DNA of 64,000 bases, taken from Mycteria americana (lineage: Eukaryota; Chordata; Aves; Ciconiiformes; Ciconiidae). Location of the stretch: assembly GCF_035582795.1 (NCBI RefSeq), contig NC_134369.1, positions 55,366,001 to 55,430,000 of the forward strand. The letters run 5' to 3'. Below the pieces are notes generated by a model. The model had not been told where the DNA came from, did not search any database, and worked only from the letters and a program-made list of their open reading frames with translations. This document shows positions 13,501 to 27,116 of the stretch, one piece after another; the first letter of the stretch is position 1; each line of letters opens with the position of its first letter. The position numbers and the translations under genes are program-made.

Positions 13501-14889
13501 TTAAGAGGTCAAATAAAACAGAGCCAGATGAGTTGAGCTCTGGGAAAAGATTCAATTAAATTACTGGCATTCCTTGGAGATATAAGCAAATTCAGGTACT
13601 TAAAGTTGATCAAGTCCAAGATTGCATTTGCATGGAAAGAACATGACAAATTCAACAGGACATCCTCATAGATTTAAAAACAAAACAAAACAAAAAACAC
13701 AACCAAAACCCACAAAGCTGAATGGAAATCTACCCACCCCAGACATTGCCAAAAAGCCCACACAGATGCTGTATGAGAGAACTGGGCAGATTTACGTCAT
13801 ATGTAAGAACTCCCCATGTACTCCCTTCCCACATTAATCTAAATATTGCCCAGATTTAGGAAGCATCCTTTTCTCTCTGCTACCAGTTAGTTCTCTTATT
13901 TCCTTGACATCTCCATAGAGAATGATTCATGCTTTAACGTTTACTAGAGAACTGTGTTGGTGGAAAACAGTCACTCTCTTCCAAGACTAATGTTAGAAAC
14001 AATCCTTGACCAGTTGTCAGTGAATGCTATTGAAGTCTCTCCTGAATCGTGTTTGCTGACTTTGACACTGCTCTTGCCGTAACAAAAAGTACATATGCAC
14101 ACCAAACCCAAGCTTAAACACAGCAGACCAAAGCAAACATTTAGACACAGTAAATTCTAATAAACCTATGGCATACAAACTGCCACTTTCCTCAACACAC
14201 TGACCCAGCTTACAGCCTGAGTTTTCTATACTGAAGTGGCACTGCCACCTTAAGACACAAGGCCAGCATTACAATTTTCACTACACTAGACTAGTTTAAA
14301 AAAAAAAAAATTAACTTCACTTTCTGAATTTAAAAAAAAAAAAGATATTCAGGTAAGAAAAATTAAAAAAAAAAAACCTGCGTAAAAAGTGCACTGCTTT
14401 AAGTCATTTTATCATGTTATTACTATTTTTCTCAATTAAGTAGCAATTTAGTTAAGCAATTTAGCTTAGGTCAAGAATTTTAACATTCAGTAAAAGCAAA
14501 TCAAGATTATCCAATTCTGTTCACAGCAACTGCAAAACTGCACTACTTTTGTAACTCTTAACTTTCAGCAATAGTGATAATACTTTTAGTATCTAGCCAC
14601 AGTTATTGTGACATTTACATATTGAAGGACTTTTAAATACACACATCAAAAAAAATTGATTGGGTGACAGCACAGTTAGAATATTAATTGAGGTAAAAGT
14701 CTTGTCAACCTAGTACAAACTCTAAACGCTTTAAAGGAGCCAAGCCATCCTCTTATTTATCTACAAATGTGGTACTCCACCACTGTGGTGTTGATATGCA
14801 CACCAAAAATTTCTTTAACTTCGGACAAGATGTGAATTAACCTTTTAAAAACTATTTCCACATTATTATACGGGAAAGAGCAATCTTAC

Positions 14890-15058
14890 CTTTAGTAGAA
14901 TACGCTTCAGCAATCATCCGTAGCCTATATGGTGGCACTGCAGCTAGCTGCAAGTCATCAACTCCAACTCTGGCATATGTGTTCAGAGCTTCTTTGTAAT
15001 CTCCTTCCACGTAGTTTAACTTGGCCATAATTAGGTTAGCTTCTTGTAAGAATTCTGG
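14890..15058 (-). CDS. TTC7B: TTC7B exon 3
   Basis: Encodes residues 93-148 and the first base of codon 149. The translation begins PEFLQEANLIMAKLNYVEG, continues DYKEALNTYARVGVDDLQ and ends YRLRMIAEAYSTK. The motif LNYVEGDYKEALNTYARVG is a recognisable helix-turn-helix TPR-type unit of TTC7 proteins. The acceptor is AG at 15059-15060 (plus ct) and the donor is GTAAGA right after ACTAAAG. The entry phase is 0, matching the complete codon that ends exon 2, and the exit phase is 1, matching exon 4. It contributes to the scaffold that positions PI4KIIIalpha. The frame is intact and the residues look well conserved. Confidence 0.97.
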
Positions 15059-16214
15059 CTAGAAGGAATAGGAATAAGAAAGGGGTTTTTTCTCCTGAGA
15101 AAACACATCTAATTTTTTCTGATAATTATTTGGTCTGTTTTCTGTATATACAAACTGTAGAAACCCTCAGGATATTTCTTGTAACAGAGCAACAAACCAA
15201 TAAAATTCTGTCTTCGTGTAATATTTGGGAGGCTTGCAGTAGGGGGTAAATCCACAAAATCTCACTCCGCCAAGCTACTGAAAAGCATTACCAGTCATTT
15301 TATATATTCACATATTTATATATTCACATATTTATTTACACATGCACCAGAAATACCTCCGTCAGGATCCAGCTTTGCCAGGTGACAAAACTATTTAAAG
15401 GCAGCCTATCATTACAACCCCTCCAATGATTTTTTTCTAACACCACAAGCACAGTTGAAAATAACAGAGCATCAAAACTTAATGATACATGTTCCACAGC
15501 CTATATACTTAATATGCACAATTTCAAAGTATCAGGGCAGAACAAATGTCTTGAAAAAATGATTCATGGACGAATGAAGAAAGAAAAGGAAGATAAATTA
15601 ATCCTCCCACAAATCACAGGAAACAAAACCTTACAGATGACTATAAAACAAGGTCCTTTTGATCTCTCACAAGATGGACATCGATACAGAAAAGATAAGC
15701 TGATGTACTAGCTACAACAATAGTTAAGCAAAGAAGGGCCAGAATGGTTAAGAACATCAAAAGATTATGACAGAAAATCACTTTCAAGTATTAACCTCAC
15801 TTTCCACCCCCGCAAACATAACTTGAGGAACCTTTCCTGAATACTTAAAAGACTATTACAGGAATTTACGAAGTATTTTGCATTTTTCTAACATTTCTAT
15901 TTAATGCACTACAAAGAAAAATATATACTCCAAGAAAAACTTCCACAAAACAGGTTGTAAGTACTTCACTTAAGCACCCCAGAAGTCAATGATGGTTTGT
16001 TATTCTTCTAATGAAAGAAGACTCGAGAAATTTATCTGAACAAAAATACACAAAGACACAAAGAGCCATGAAATAGCATAGTGCTGATGATGTTCTGGGA
16101 ATAGCAAAGATAATAAACCACCACACAAGCACTTTCCACATTTTTCTCCATGATCAGCAGAGTACTCCAGTCAATTTCAGCTTTTCTAATTCTTGCTCAG
16201 ACTGACTTACATAC
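15059..16214 (-). other. TTC7B: TTC7B intron 2
   Basis: A 1.16-kb intron with GT/AG ends. It contains a perfect 16-bp tandem duplication at 15303-15334; otherwise I see no repeat or gene. Confidence 0.85.
15303..15334. repeat. Perfect 16-bp tandem duplication
   Basis: Two identical adjacent copies of 'tatattcacatattta' followed by a partial third copy. This is a simple AT-rich local duplication within TTC7B intron 2. Confidence 0.92.
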
Positions 16215-16369
16215 CTTTAGGTTTCCTCTATCAAGTGCTGCTGTAAGATGTTTCCTGACCTCAGTCAGCTTTGGCCGGGGGACCAGTGGACTACTACCCT
16301 GTTTAAGGGCATTCTCCTTCAAAAATTGTTCTAGTTTGGACTCCCCAAGAAGAAGTTCTGCCATGTCAT
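16215..16369 (-). CDS. TTC7B: TTC7B exon 2
   Basis: Encodes residues 41-92; the first base of codon 41 comes from exon 1. The translation starts DDMAELLLGESKLEQFLKE and ends RKHLTAALDRGNLK, which is the strongly conserved second segment of TTC7B. The acceptor TTTACAG abuts the exon at 16370, and the donor GTATGT follows the AAG lysine codon, so exit phase is 0. The 155-nt length plus the single base carried from exon 1 gives exactly 52 codons. The 21.4-kb intron upstream separates this exon from the promoter exon. The helices encoded here form the beginning of the N-terminal solenoid that takes part in PI4KIIIalpha complex assembly. No sequence defects are seen. Confidence 0.98.
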
Positions 16370-19300
16370 CTGTAAATAAAAGCAAACACATGAAATATTA
16401 GAAATCATTTTATTTCACTAACATTTCAGTGGAGGCAGCCATTGGCTGAATTTTAAATACAAACTAATCAAAACAAACACACAGTCAAGTATTCAGATTT
16501 AACACAAGTCATGTGGTACTTCGTTTTACTTTTCAATTTTTTACCTGCCTGATTCACTGTAGAATCAAGTCTCCTGTGTTCTAAGCTATAATGAATTAGA
16601 ATATTAACTTGAAGTCAGTATTCTCCTCTTCTCCCTTAAAAAGCAACACTTGATTCAAAAGCCTTATGTAGCTTTCTGAATGTGACAAGATACACTTCTG
16701 ATATTCACTTTACCAAAAAAAAAAAAAAAGGTGTGTGTTTCAAAAAACAACTCCTGTAGTTTCAAATATGAATACTGAGAGATATTGGATTAATTTATGC
16801 ACCTAGTTTTGAGTTACATGTCCCTCAGGATGTCTTTGATCAGCACCTGTATCTTGGCTGTAAGAATGCAGATATCACTCAGACCTTGTTAAGGCTCCAG
16901 CCATCCCAAGTCTTCAGTAGAAAGTCTATTTCTCATCATTCTCCCTGTGTCTTAGGAGGCACACCATCATTTCTCAGACACGAAGGTAGAACGTAGTACC
17001 AGGCTGCCCAGCAAAGCTACCACATTTGCCAAAATTCAAGAAACTTGTCATCCTCTACCTTGCCCTTATCCAGGACCAATAAACTTACTTTTACTGAACC
17101 GTGTTGAGTAGTTCCTCTAGTGAGGACAGAGCTGTAAGTCATCACCTCACTATCTGGGACTTGAAAAGACCAGATCACATCTTGCAAACAATGTCTGAAT
17201 AACCCAAATTTGAGCTAACAATTAATAAAATAGATTTTTAAAAGGGGAAAGGGAAAAAGCTAACCATTAGAAAAGCGCTCACCACCTTATAACCTTTAGC
17301 ACTGTCCTTAGAGGTTATGGGAAGGGACAGAAAGACCAGGACATGCAGAACTCGTTGTCACTGTAGAGGAAAATCTTTCCCTCAGGAAGTATAAATGCAT
17401 CAGCATTATCTCGCCTTCTAAGAACAGCAAATTTCAGTCTCGTGCCAGTTGGACTAGTATACGACCCACGTACAATGGCATTACACAGGAAGCTATAAGG
17501 ACCAGCGCTATCCTGTAATATTTCCTATCAAGTAGAAAGACAAAAACCTAGAACTTTCTTCCTTAAAACCTCCAGCTAACTGCTGATTCTTAAACCACAA
17601 TTTCTTCAACAGAGAGTTTAAGAGACCAGACAAATAGCAAAAGCATCAAGGGAGTGCTTATTTTTCCATTTATGTTTTTTATTTGGTGTTCTGGGAAAGA
17701 TATCCATGGTAATCTGGACATTTATTTGTTCTCAACTACCATTCACTCATGTTTTACTGTCTAAACGCTACTGCAGAAGGGAAAGATCTCAGCATCCAGA
17801 TGAAGACCAGCCATGCCACAGATGCAGCCTGGTTACCAGCCTGCTTGATTTTCTGGCTTTCAGACCATAGTTGTCAAATTCATCAACCTCAAATTTGCAG
17901 TAACAGTTCCATTCCTTTGCCCACCAAAGTTTCTCCTGATACTTCAGCTATACTCATCTCTAGATCAGACAACACCAAATAATCTGAAGTGTCACTTTCT
18001 ATATGCACTTTCTTCTTTGAAGAGCACCTCTATGCCTCTTCACATGCATTTTGTTTTGCCCAAACTATGCACTTACTACTCAATTTATCCTCCCGACAAC
18101 AATGCACTCTGGATACAGCTTTGATACATGCTAGCCAAAAACGTGGGTTCCGTGACAGATAAGGAAGGGGAAAACAAAGTATCTCCCTGGTGCACCATTA
18201 CATTAAAGACATTTGAAAAAAAAAAACAATGACACTCGGCATCTTTCAAATACATATTAAAGGCATACAATTCCCAGTTAAAAAAAAAAAAAATTACTAT
18301 GACTCAATAATACAGCTACAGTGTAACAATAAAATTTTATTACCCACTAACTGCCAAGCAAAAAAATGCTTTATTTACCTATTCAATGCTCATATGGCAA
18401 ATGGCACAGTTTGACATGCATCAGTAAGTCCATCATACAATTTGCACATCCTTTAACAAAGAAGTTGATCAGTTTATAAAGTTTGACTGAAATGTTTTCA
18501 TCTCAAACACCTCATGTACAGTTTAACAAAACAGATAAGAGAAGTTAAACTTGAGTTCTGACAAATATAAAGGCTCGAAGTTTGTACACTATAGTATTTT
18601 AGATACAGCTTAGGGTATATTGTATTGAAGGTTAGCTCATCTTGTTGCACACTGGAAATATAACGTTTCTGAACAGAACTAGAATGAGAAGGTTCTACGG
18701 TAAATAAGAAGTATTTTGGTAATGCACAAGAAACCCATTGTTAGCTGCAGCAGGAAACAAGTGAGTTAAAGAGGACTTCAGAACTTGGTCTATCAGGACT
18801 GAGCATACTTATGACTTGCAGAGTCTTTCCTGTGTTTTGAAAACAAGGAGGAAAAAAAAAAGTCTTTACTACAGCATGACTTTTACCCATACATTATATC
18901 AGAGTACAGTAGAAAGCAGGGAAAGGGGCCGTAGATGCTCTCCTGCATAAGCACCTGGAGGGACCAACACCAGGCTTTGAAATCCCTTGTCCACAGCCTC
19001 CGTTGCTCTACCGCCTTGTAGCAGCAGCAGCCACCAGCTCTGACAGCCATGGTCAACTGCACTCCCCTAGGAAAGGCCCAAGCCAGAGATCCCAGCTTGC
19101 CTCCCACCCGCAGCCACAGGCCGGGACTCCGGCAGGCTCAGAGCCTGCCTGAGGACTGGCCTGAGGCTGGCCAAAGGCGAACAATTACACTTGGCCCTCT
19201 GGAGAAGGGCAAGAGAGCCAGCTAGAAACATCCCCTTTTACTGCACCCAGCTCATCGTCCCGGACCACACCATTCATCTGTAATTTGCACAACTGCCATT

Positions 19301-19611
19301 TTTAATTTCATAGGCTCTCAAAACTCCTATCATTTGAAGATTCTTCTAATATATTACACCTGAAATTTTAAATCCTCTAAGGAAATAAAAGTAGAGAAGG
19401 ACCCAGTTCATTCCCATACATTCACAATGTTATCAGTATAATTCCAGCAATTTTTGAAGCAATTTACACTAATTTTGCTACTCTCTCATTCCGTTTTCAT
19501 TGTGAAGTCTGTTCAGCAAAAAATGAAAAATAAAAGACATTTCAATGTACTAAGTGAAGAAAAAGAAATAAGAAACACTTCAATATTAGGACAGGCAAGT
19601 CAGGATCATAC

Positions 19612-20970
19612 CCAGCTGAGTTTTGAGCATTTCCACAGATTACAAAACCCCTCTGGACAATGTTTTCCAACATTGGACTGTTCTCATTGTGGAAGTTTTT
19701 TCCTTGCTATCCATTCAACATTTCCCTTGTTGCAATTTTTGTCCATTGATTCTGATACTTTCACTGTGCATTTCTGAGAAGAGGCCAGCTCCATACTCAA
19801 GGGGGGTGGGAGATGGCAGCAGTAGGATCCCCTTTTAGCCTTCCCTTTCTAAGATTTAACAAATGCAGCTCTCAACCGATTCTCTTAGGTCAGGTGCTTT
19901 TGCCCCCATGTCATCTTGGTGGCCCTCCACAGGGCTAACTCTACTATATCAATGTCTTTCTCATACTGGGGAGCCCAAACCTAGGTACAATATCCCAGAT
20001 GTGGTCTCACAAGTGACAAAGAGTAGGGAATAATAATTTCTCTCAAACTGCTCACTTCTTACTAATACAGCACAGTGTACTGTCAGTCTTCATTGCCACA
20101 AAGGTTTGCTGCCAACTCACGCTCCCTTTGTTGTTCACCAGGTCCTTCAGATCCTTTTCTGCAAAGCTGCTTTTTAGCCAGTTGATCCCCAGGCTATACT
20201 GTTACAGTTATTCCTTCTCAAGTACAGGACGGTGGCATTTGCTGAACTTCATGAGTTTTGCCATTAGTCCAGTTCTCCAGCCTGTTGAGATCCCTCTAAA
20301 CAGCAGTCATATACTCCCCTCCAGTTTTCCATCACCCACAAAACCACTGAGGGTGCATTCTCACTGTCTACATCACCAAGAAAAATACTAAACAGTATCG
20401 ACTGCAGTATTGACCCCTGAGAGCCCCCACTTCTAATACGTCACAGATTGGATTTTTTTTTTTTTAACCTGTGATCAAACCTCTGAGCCTAGACAGTTTT
20501 CCACCTACCACCTGTCTTTTCAATTGAGCTACAAGATATACTTGTGTCCAAGGGGAACTGTGTCCAAAGTCTAGATAAAGTTGAAGCCAACAATATCCAC
20601 TGTCTCCACTTTATCCATACAGTCAGTCACTTCCCATCATCAAAAGCTATCTGGTTGGTTTGTCCTTGATAAACCCATGTCAACCGATCCCAATCACCTC
20701 CTCATCCTTCCAACCAGTTTCCAGGACATGCTTCCTAACCTTTCCAGGGCTTGAGGTTAGGCTGATCAACCTGCAGTCCCTGGACCCTCCTTCTTGCAAA
20801 TGGCCATATTTGCCTTCTTCCAGTCACCAGGAATCATCCTTCGCCACCAGGACCTTTAAAAAAATGACAGTGTCCTTGCAATGACATTGGTCACTTTCAG
20901 CATTCTGACATAGCCCACCTGGGTATCAGACTTGCATATGCCCCCTTTGCCCAATACAGTCGTCCTGTGT
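19612..20970 (-). mobile_element. CR1 LINE, degenerate, minus orientation
   Basis: The plus strand carries the reverse complement of a CR1 3' half: text such as 'ggacaatgttttccaaca' and 'gaagttttttccttg' (the untranslated and C-terminal end), then a long tract equivalent to the reverse-transcriptase coding region read backwards. It includes 'ccttgataaacccatg' and a segment near 20700-20830 comparable to the CR1 at 48500-48700. Many frameshifts and stops mean that no reading frame survives. It is older than the CR1 at 47253. Both borders are approximate, and the 5' end of the element is missing. Confidence 0.75.
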
Positions 20971-23900
20971 CACAGCATAATGCTTCGATTCACGAGACTT
21001 TTCCATCAAATGGAGTAATTTTCCATCAGTATCAACAGATTTTCTGCAAGCACTGATACATGTACTAAAAAGCACAAAAGGTACAGACAATTGTCACTTG
21101 CTGCAATAAAGAAAATTTTCCAAGAGAAGCAATATGCTAAAATGAGGGGTTTTTTCAGCATCTATTTTGTTACAGTTTATTTTCTGCCTGTTCTTTCTTT
21201 TTCTTCAAACAGAAGTCTTAGGGTAATTGATAAAAATCAACAGCCTCCGTAGCTTCAGTTTCAAGCTGCAAACTAAACAAGACATTAAACTGACCAAATC
21301 TAAACCTGGTATTTCAGACCAAATCCCCGTTGTTACAGCCTTATCCCAAATTCCACATTTCATTAGCAGAGCCACAGTACTGTTATAAACAAATAGTAAA
21401 GTCAGATATTATGACCAACATTACTCTGTTCAAAGATAGCTTTAGCATAGCACTCTGTAGGACTGCACTTTCTGCAACTGTTCCATCTCTCTAGAAATCA
21501 GAGAGTGTAAACTGCATGCACAGAAAAGACAGCTGGTTTTGTACACCAATGCAAGGCAGGTTAGTCTTTGGTGTAAGGAGTTTAACATGTGCTGTGTGAA
21601 AGGGTCTCGGAGATTAGAGGCCCACTGCAAACTTACAAAACTGTGCTTCAGAACATATTCACAGGATGCAATTATTTGCCTTGCAAAGAATAGGTCACTG
21701 AGGGGTCCTTTCAGCACAGGCATTTTACCAGTAATATTCAGAAGACTCCAGAGAGCATTCTGAGTACACAATTTTCGTTTATGAGCCTCTTTTTTTAAAG
21801 GTGATTAAAAAAAAGAGTGGGCCTTGAAAATAATACTTGAGGTCAGCATAGTAATGTCCTACCTGGGAGAAGAACAGTGAAGATTAATTTTGCTAATTGT
21901 ATTTTTAAAGCTAAGTGGTAACTTAAAAACAAGTAAAAATATGTCAAACTGTTTACTCTAAGTTTTAAAGGATGTGCAAGTAGATACTTCCTCCCTGATC
22001 TGTACTCATCAAAACCAAAGTATTTCATTTAACAAGCAACATTCCTCTTTCCTTTTATTCAGTTTAACGCTTGGCTGAGCAAACTTCATTTCCAAAGAAG
22101 CTTGAGGAAACACAAACATCAAACATAGCAAGGAATCAAATGATACTCTAAAAGCAGTGCTTTAGTTCGGGAGCTGAAATATCATCAAGGCTGTTTGCAA
22201 TGAAGAGTGAGGTCTATCATTGACATTCTTCAACACTTCAAATAGCAGAACTTCAAATGTGCCAAAGAATAAAGTATCACACATGCCTTCCCTCTCATAT
22301 GCACTCCTTTAAGTAGGTCTCAAAAATTCTTCTGGCCCACACTCCTGTAACAAGCATTTCTTTAATTAAGTTAAATACAGTAGATCTGTCTTTATGGAAA
22401 GACAGGTAAAAAACACAGCTCGACTGTGCACCAGCTGCCAGAGACATTTTGTTTATACAAACTGCAAAATTGTCATGGAAGCATGTGAAACAACTAGTTA
22501 GAATGGTTACAATACATTAGCAGACATCTTGAAGAACAGGCTAGACACTAAGGAAAAAGAAAATAAACCTTGCACTGTTAGGTGTGAAAATGCATTCCCT
22601 GAGGCATGAGGATTCTTAAAACGAAGTGCTGAAACCATCCCTATTACTAAAGGGGAAAACAATCATTTTGCCTGTAACCAAAGAACAGCACTGGCACATG
22701 CAAGAGCAGCGTGTAGCCATACTCCCCTCCAGACTCCAGTTGCTCAACAGCTGCAGCACAGAAAGAGGAAGACCAGCTCTAGAAGCTCCAATTGCCACCC
22801 ACTTGTGGGGCCACAGTAGAACAAGACAGGCACAGATACAGATCTAGCACTCTGCAGAAAGTTTGAAAGATTATTCCTCTCTTGTACACAGGAAAATTTC
22901 TCACACTGGGGAAAGTAAGAGGAGAGAAACAAGAAGCCACGTCTGGAAAATTTAATTTAGTCTCTCTCTCGCCCCTCCCTCATCCTCCCCCCTCCACCCT
23001 AAGATAAGTTTCTTCTCTCTGACAATGACTTGAAAAAATATTATATTATCTCTAAAGACAGGACACAAGCAAGAGCAAAGCCTTAAGTTCATGCTGGCGC
23101 ATACTCTTGAAACTATCCAGACACCTTAAGATGAGAATCAAAGTAGTCTATAGCACCCAGATATTTTATTCCCATCATTGATGGAAGTTAGAGAAGCTAG
23201 TGATCCATACGCTAGCCAGGGACAGTCACGGTGCAGCAACATGCATTACACGTACTTTCCTTCAGAGTAAAGGTGGGAGAGGAGAAAACAACAGCCGCAA
23301 CTTACACACCGATCCTATTAAGCATCAAAACAAAAGCTGTTCTTCTAGGTCACTCATACACAGCACAACTCACCCTTTCCCTGTACCACTGCTATATATC
23401 ATGAGACACAGCACCATAAGAGAAACAGTGACTGTCAGACTGGCTTCCATCACAGAAGTGCCGCACTCGCTCAGCTGCTGGTGACTAACACTGGAAGACA
23501 ACAGGTCACAGAATGCAAACCATAAAAGTTACTGCAAAGTAGGATTTTCTTATTTACCAAGTCATTCATCTACTAAGTCAGTCGGTCGCGGCCAGACATT
23601 GGCAACAAATTTTTAAATCAAATTATGACTGAGAGAGTGCTTTATTAACAAAGCATTGGCCCCAGGCATGTCAACCATTCTGTGCCAGTACGATCGGGCC
23701 TCGATGGTGCTTATGACAAAATTCCAATTACGTGGACATTTCTGAAAGAAACCATTCATGAAATCATAACTCTAGCAGAGTTTTTAATCAGTTTTAGCTA
23801 TCCCTTAAGACATCCTGAAATAACGTAAGTAATGTTTGAGAAGAAATTGCTTTTCTTTTTTCTTCCAGCACAGTATGAGGGATCTAGATTATATTCTTCT

Positions 23901-24114
23901 GAGACACTTTTTAAAGACAGAATTAAACTGTGTAAAGCTTTTAGATACCTTGAAGTCTAGCGTTCTTTCAGCCAGTCTAAATAGATGTTTCAGAAGAAAA
24001 AAATGTTAGTAAACAGTATCAATACCATGAAAACCAGCTTCCCACTTTTAGAAAACTGACATAGTTAGGGATCAATATAAAATTCTTGATCAAAGGAAAG
24101 ACTCCCTCTTATTC

Positions 24115-24119
24115 ATCCA
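24115..24119. repeat. Target-site duplication, left copy (ATCCA)
   Basis: Five bases immediately left of the solo LTR. The identical right copy is at 24685-24689. Confidence 0.9.
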
Positions 24120-24684
24120 TGTCCTGATTTCAGCTGAGATAGAGTTAATTTTCTTTATAGTGGCTGGTATGGGGCTATGTTTTGGATTTGTGCTGAAAAC
24201 AGTGTTGATAATACAGAGATGTTTTAGTTGTTGCTGCACTAGCCAAGGACTTTTCAGCTTCCCATGCTCTGCCAGGTGCAGAAGAAGTTGGGAGGGGGCA
24301 CAGCCAGGATAGTTGATCCCAGCTGACCCCAAGGGCTATTCCATAACACACGACGTCATGCTCAGTATATAAAGCTGGGGAAGAAGAAGGAAGGGGGGAC
24401 ATTTGGAGTGATGGCATTTGTCTTCCCAAGTAACCATTACATGTGACGGAGCCCTGCTGTCCTGGAGATGGCTGAACACCTGTCTGCCCATGGGAAGTAG
24501 TGAATTAATTCCTTGCTTTGCTTCGCTTGCGTGTGCAGCTTTTGCTTTACCTATTAAACTGTTTTTATCTCAACCCTCGAGTTTTCTTACTTTTGCTCTT
24601 CCGATTCTCCCCCCCATCCCACCGGGGGGGAGTGAGCGAGCGGCTGCGTGGTGCTTAGTTGCCAGCTGGGGCTAAACCACGACA

Positions 24685-24689
24685 ATCCA
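24685..24689. repeat. Target-site duplication, right copy (ATCCA)
   Basis: Five bases immediately right of the solo LTR, identical to 24115-24119. Confidence 0.9.
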
Positions 24690-27116
24690 TTCCTCAGCTA
24701 AAGAGTTCACCACCACCAACTACTTAGTAGAGTCAGGGGATATTTGATGACTTATATCACAACTGCATTGCAGAACCATTTCCTAGCTTGCCCATCTGTT
24801 TCTGCAACATCACAGTATCACTGAAACAATCCACCTGCCTAATAGGATGTCCTCTGCCTATAATCAAAGACCAGTCTGAGCACCTTGGAACTGCAAGACA
24901 AACTGAAGGATGCTTTAGGTGAAATATCCATTTCTGTTAGCACTGAAAGCAAAAAACCCAGACACTTCTACACATGCAAGCTGTTTTCTTTCAGCTTAGA
25001 GAAAGCTTAGACACACTCATACAAAATGTCTTGAGAAGAACCTTGTGCAGACATGGCTATCCCTCTCTGCAATATGGATCAGCCCTAACCATCTTCAAAA
25101 TTAGAATAAAGGCTGACATAAATACGGGGTGGGGGGAAAACCACACATGATGACATGTCTTTGCAAAATGGTGTCTAAAAATATCATGACAGCTGCTTTG
25201 CTACTTGATTTTTGACATCTGCTTTTTGAAGCAAAATTGTTACAACACTGTCGGGATCCAAAGCAGTTACGTGCAGAAAAAAAGAGAATTAAAACAGAGG
25301 ATTAATCTTCATTTATCCTGGGTCAAGGATGATGAAGAATACTTATTACTATTAGCTTAAAACCACGGTCCATCTTGAATCATCCACTGAATCACATGCT
25401 AAAATACAAAATAATCAGTTTTCTGATGAATGCTACCACAACCTCCAAGCATTGGTTGAAGAACCCAGGGGTTGTTAGCAGGCTAGGTGAGAGGAATATC
25501 TAGCTCTCAATTCCTTTCTGAAAGTAAGTTTAGGGAGAAGGGGAGAGAAAGGAAAGAATGGCAACACTGCACACAGCTCAAAAAAAAAAAAGCCCTAACT
25601 GAATACAGATTGGGAGCTCTGTCTCTTGCCTGCAGAATCCCTCTCCAAGAGGTGACTTTAAAAGTTCCTTCGATTCCAGAGTACACCAAGATACATCCAT
25701 AGTGAATGATGAAGTGTTCTCAACAGAACTAATGAACTTGCTACCTGTTGTTCTGTGGGGTACCAAATAGCTGCTTCGTTAAACTATTACTTTTCCTGTG
25801 GTGGTTTAACAGTCTTGGATAAAAACCAAAGCAAGACACTGAAGGCTATCTAGGCTACAACTACTATCTGTGTGGTTTCTCAAGTGTTCCTACTATTAAT
25901 GCAGAAAATGTAATATTTTTTAAAACGGCCTGAAAATTATTTCTTTCAGTCGTATTTTTAACATCACAAGGAAATACTTAAAAGGTACAATACAAACAAG
26001 CCTCTCGCAGATAAAACAGTTGCTATCACCTCTGTGGCAACAACTATCAACAACCCTGCTCCTGGTATCAAGGCTCCACGCACAAGATGTTCCTCTGCAA
26101 TGAAACATCCGTGTCATACTGCTGTGGTACACTGGCAAGAACACCCACGGTCCTGTGCTAACAAAGATAGTTACGCGTTATGGAGCCTCGACAGCTCAAT
26201 ATCTAAAGGCAGAAAGAGTATGGGGACAACCAGTGTTTTTCTCCTTATATGCCAAATGGCATAGATTAAAAGAAGTATTTTTAGTATTTCATTTCATTCT
26301 CTTCTGAATTACACAGCTGCAAGAAAAATGTGCAAGAAAAATCTCCTACCACAAAGATTTAAGCAAAGAGGCTCAGCCTCAGACTCAAGCCCTGAGGATC
26401 TGAATTTGAATAGGAAGTATTTAGGAATGGGAAATACAGAGCAAACTAGCTACAGAATCTGAGGTGACTGGCCAAACAAACTTTAATCTTTCCTTGTAAG
26501 CAAGCAGATAACAAATCTAGAAGCATGCTGTATCACTTCACCCACTTCCACCAAAATCTTCAGTATTTCAGGTAACATATTTCAGACTCTTAAAAACCGC
26601 AATCGTCCAAATGCACTGAACTTGAAAGATCACGGTTATCATTAGTACCAAATGAAGATACTGCATGAGGTGAGATCAATTAGATGAAGCATGGAGTTGT
26701 AAGAACAGAAGACGCCGATATTTCACCTGCCCTGTACTGGATTCCAGGGAGAGAAAGAACTAAAACCCTCAAGTCTTAACTCAGGACTAAGAATAAAAAA
26801 ATTTTAAAAAGCAGGGGAGGAAAGGGTCAAGGGGTAAAGAGGACAAGTATGAGATTTCCAGTATCCCAGTGGGACCGTAAACTGACATGCAGGATTCCAG
26901 CAAGTCAAGACTTGCCTTGTAATCTCTTCTGGTGCTTCAAATCTTCCCAGAGGGAAACCAGCTTGGTAGTGAGAAAGGAAACTCCTCCTACTCAATCCCT
27001 AACTCTTATTCTCTCTAAAGGTAAAACTGAAGGCTCGGAGTACCTGAAGGGCTGCATGTTGCATTAGTTTGAGAGGATTTTTCCTCAGACTTCCTAAAAC
27101 ATGTTGGATTATCATT

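Larger units (their letters stand above)
2794..14889 (-). other. TTC7B: TTC7B intron 3
   Basis: A 12.1-kb intron, AT-rich throughout. I can place one old CR1 fragment (about 3460-3945), a short minisatellite (4108-4186), a 22-bp tandem duplication (10477-10520) and several A- or T-homopolymer runs (for example 12011-12028, 13337-13354, 14297-14374). From 4500 to 10400 and from 10550 to 14880 I see no gene or recognisable repeat. Confidence 0.8.
24115..24689 (+). mobile_element. Solo LTR of an ERVL-type retrovirus with 5-bp TSD
   Basis: A 565-bp LTR spans 24120-24684. It begins TGTCCTG and ends CGACA, and is flanked by perfect direct repeats ATCCA at 24115-24119 and 24685-24689. A 5-bp duplication is what ERVL-class integrases produce. 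Within it are TATATAAA (24366-24373) and a poly(A) signal ATTAAA (24553-24558), so the element reads on the plus strand, antisense to TTC7B. Its first 120 bases and its last 100 bases resemble the 3' LTR of the provirus at 55160-55628, but the middle differs, so the two belong to related subfamilies. No internal sequence is present, which indicates LTR-LTR recombination. Confidence 0.93.
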
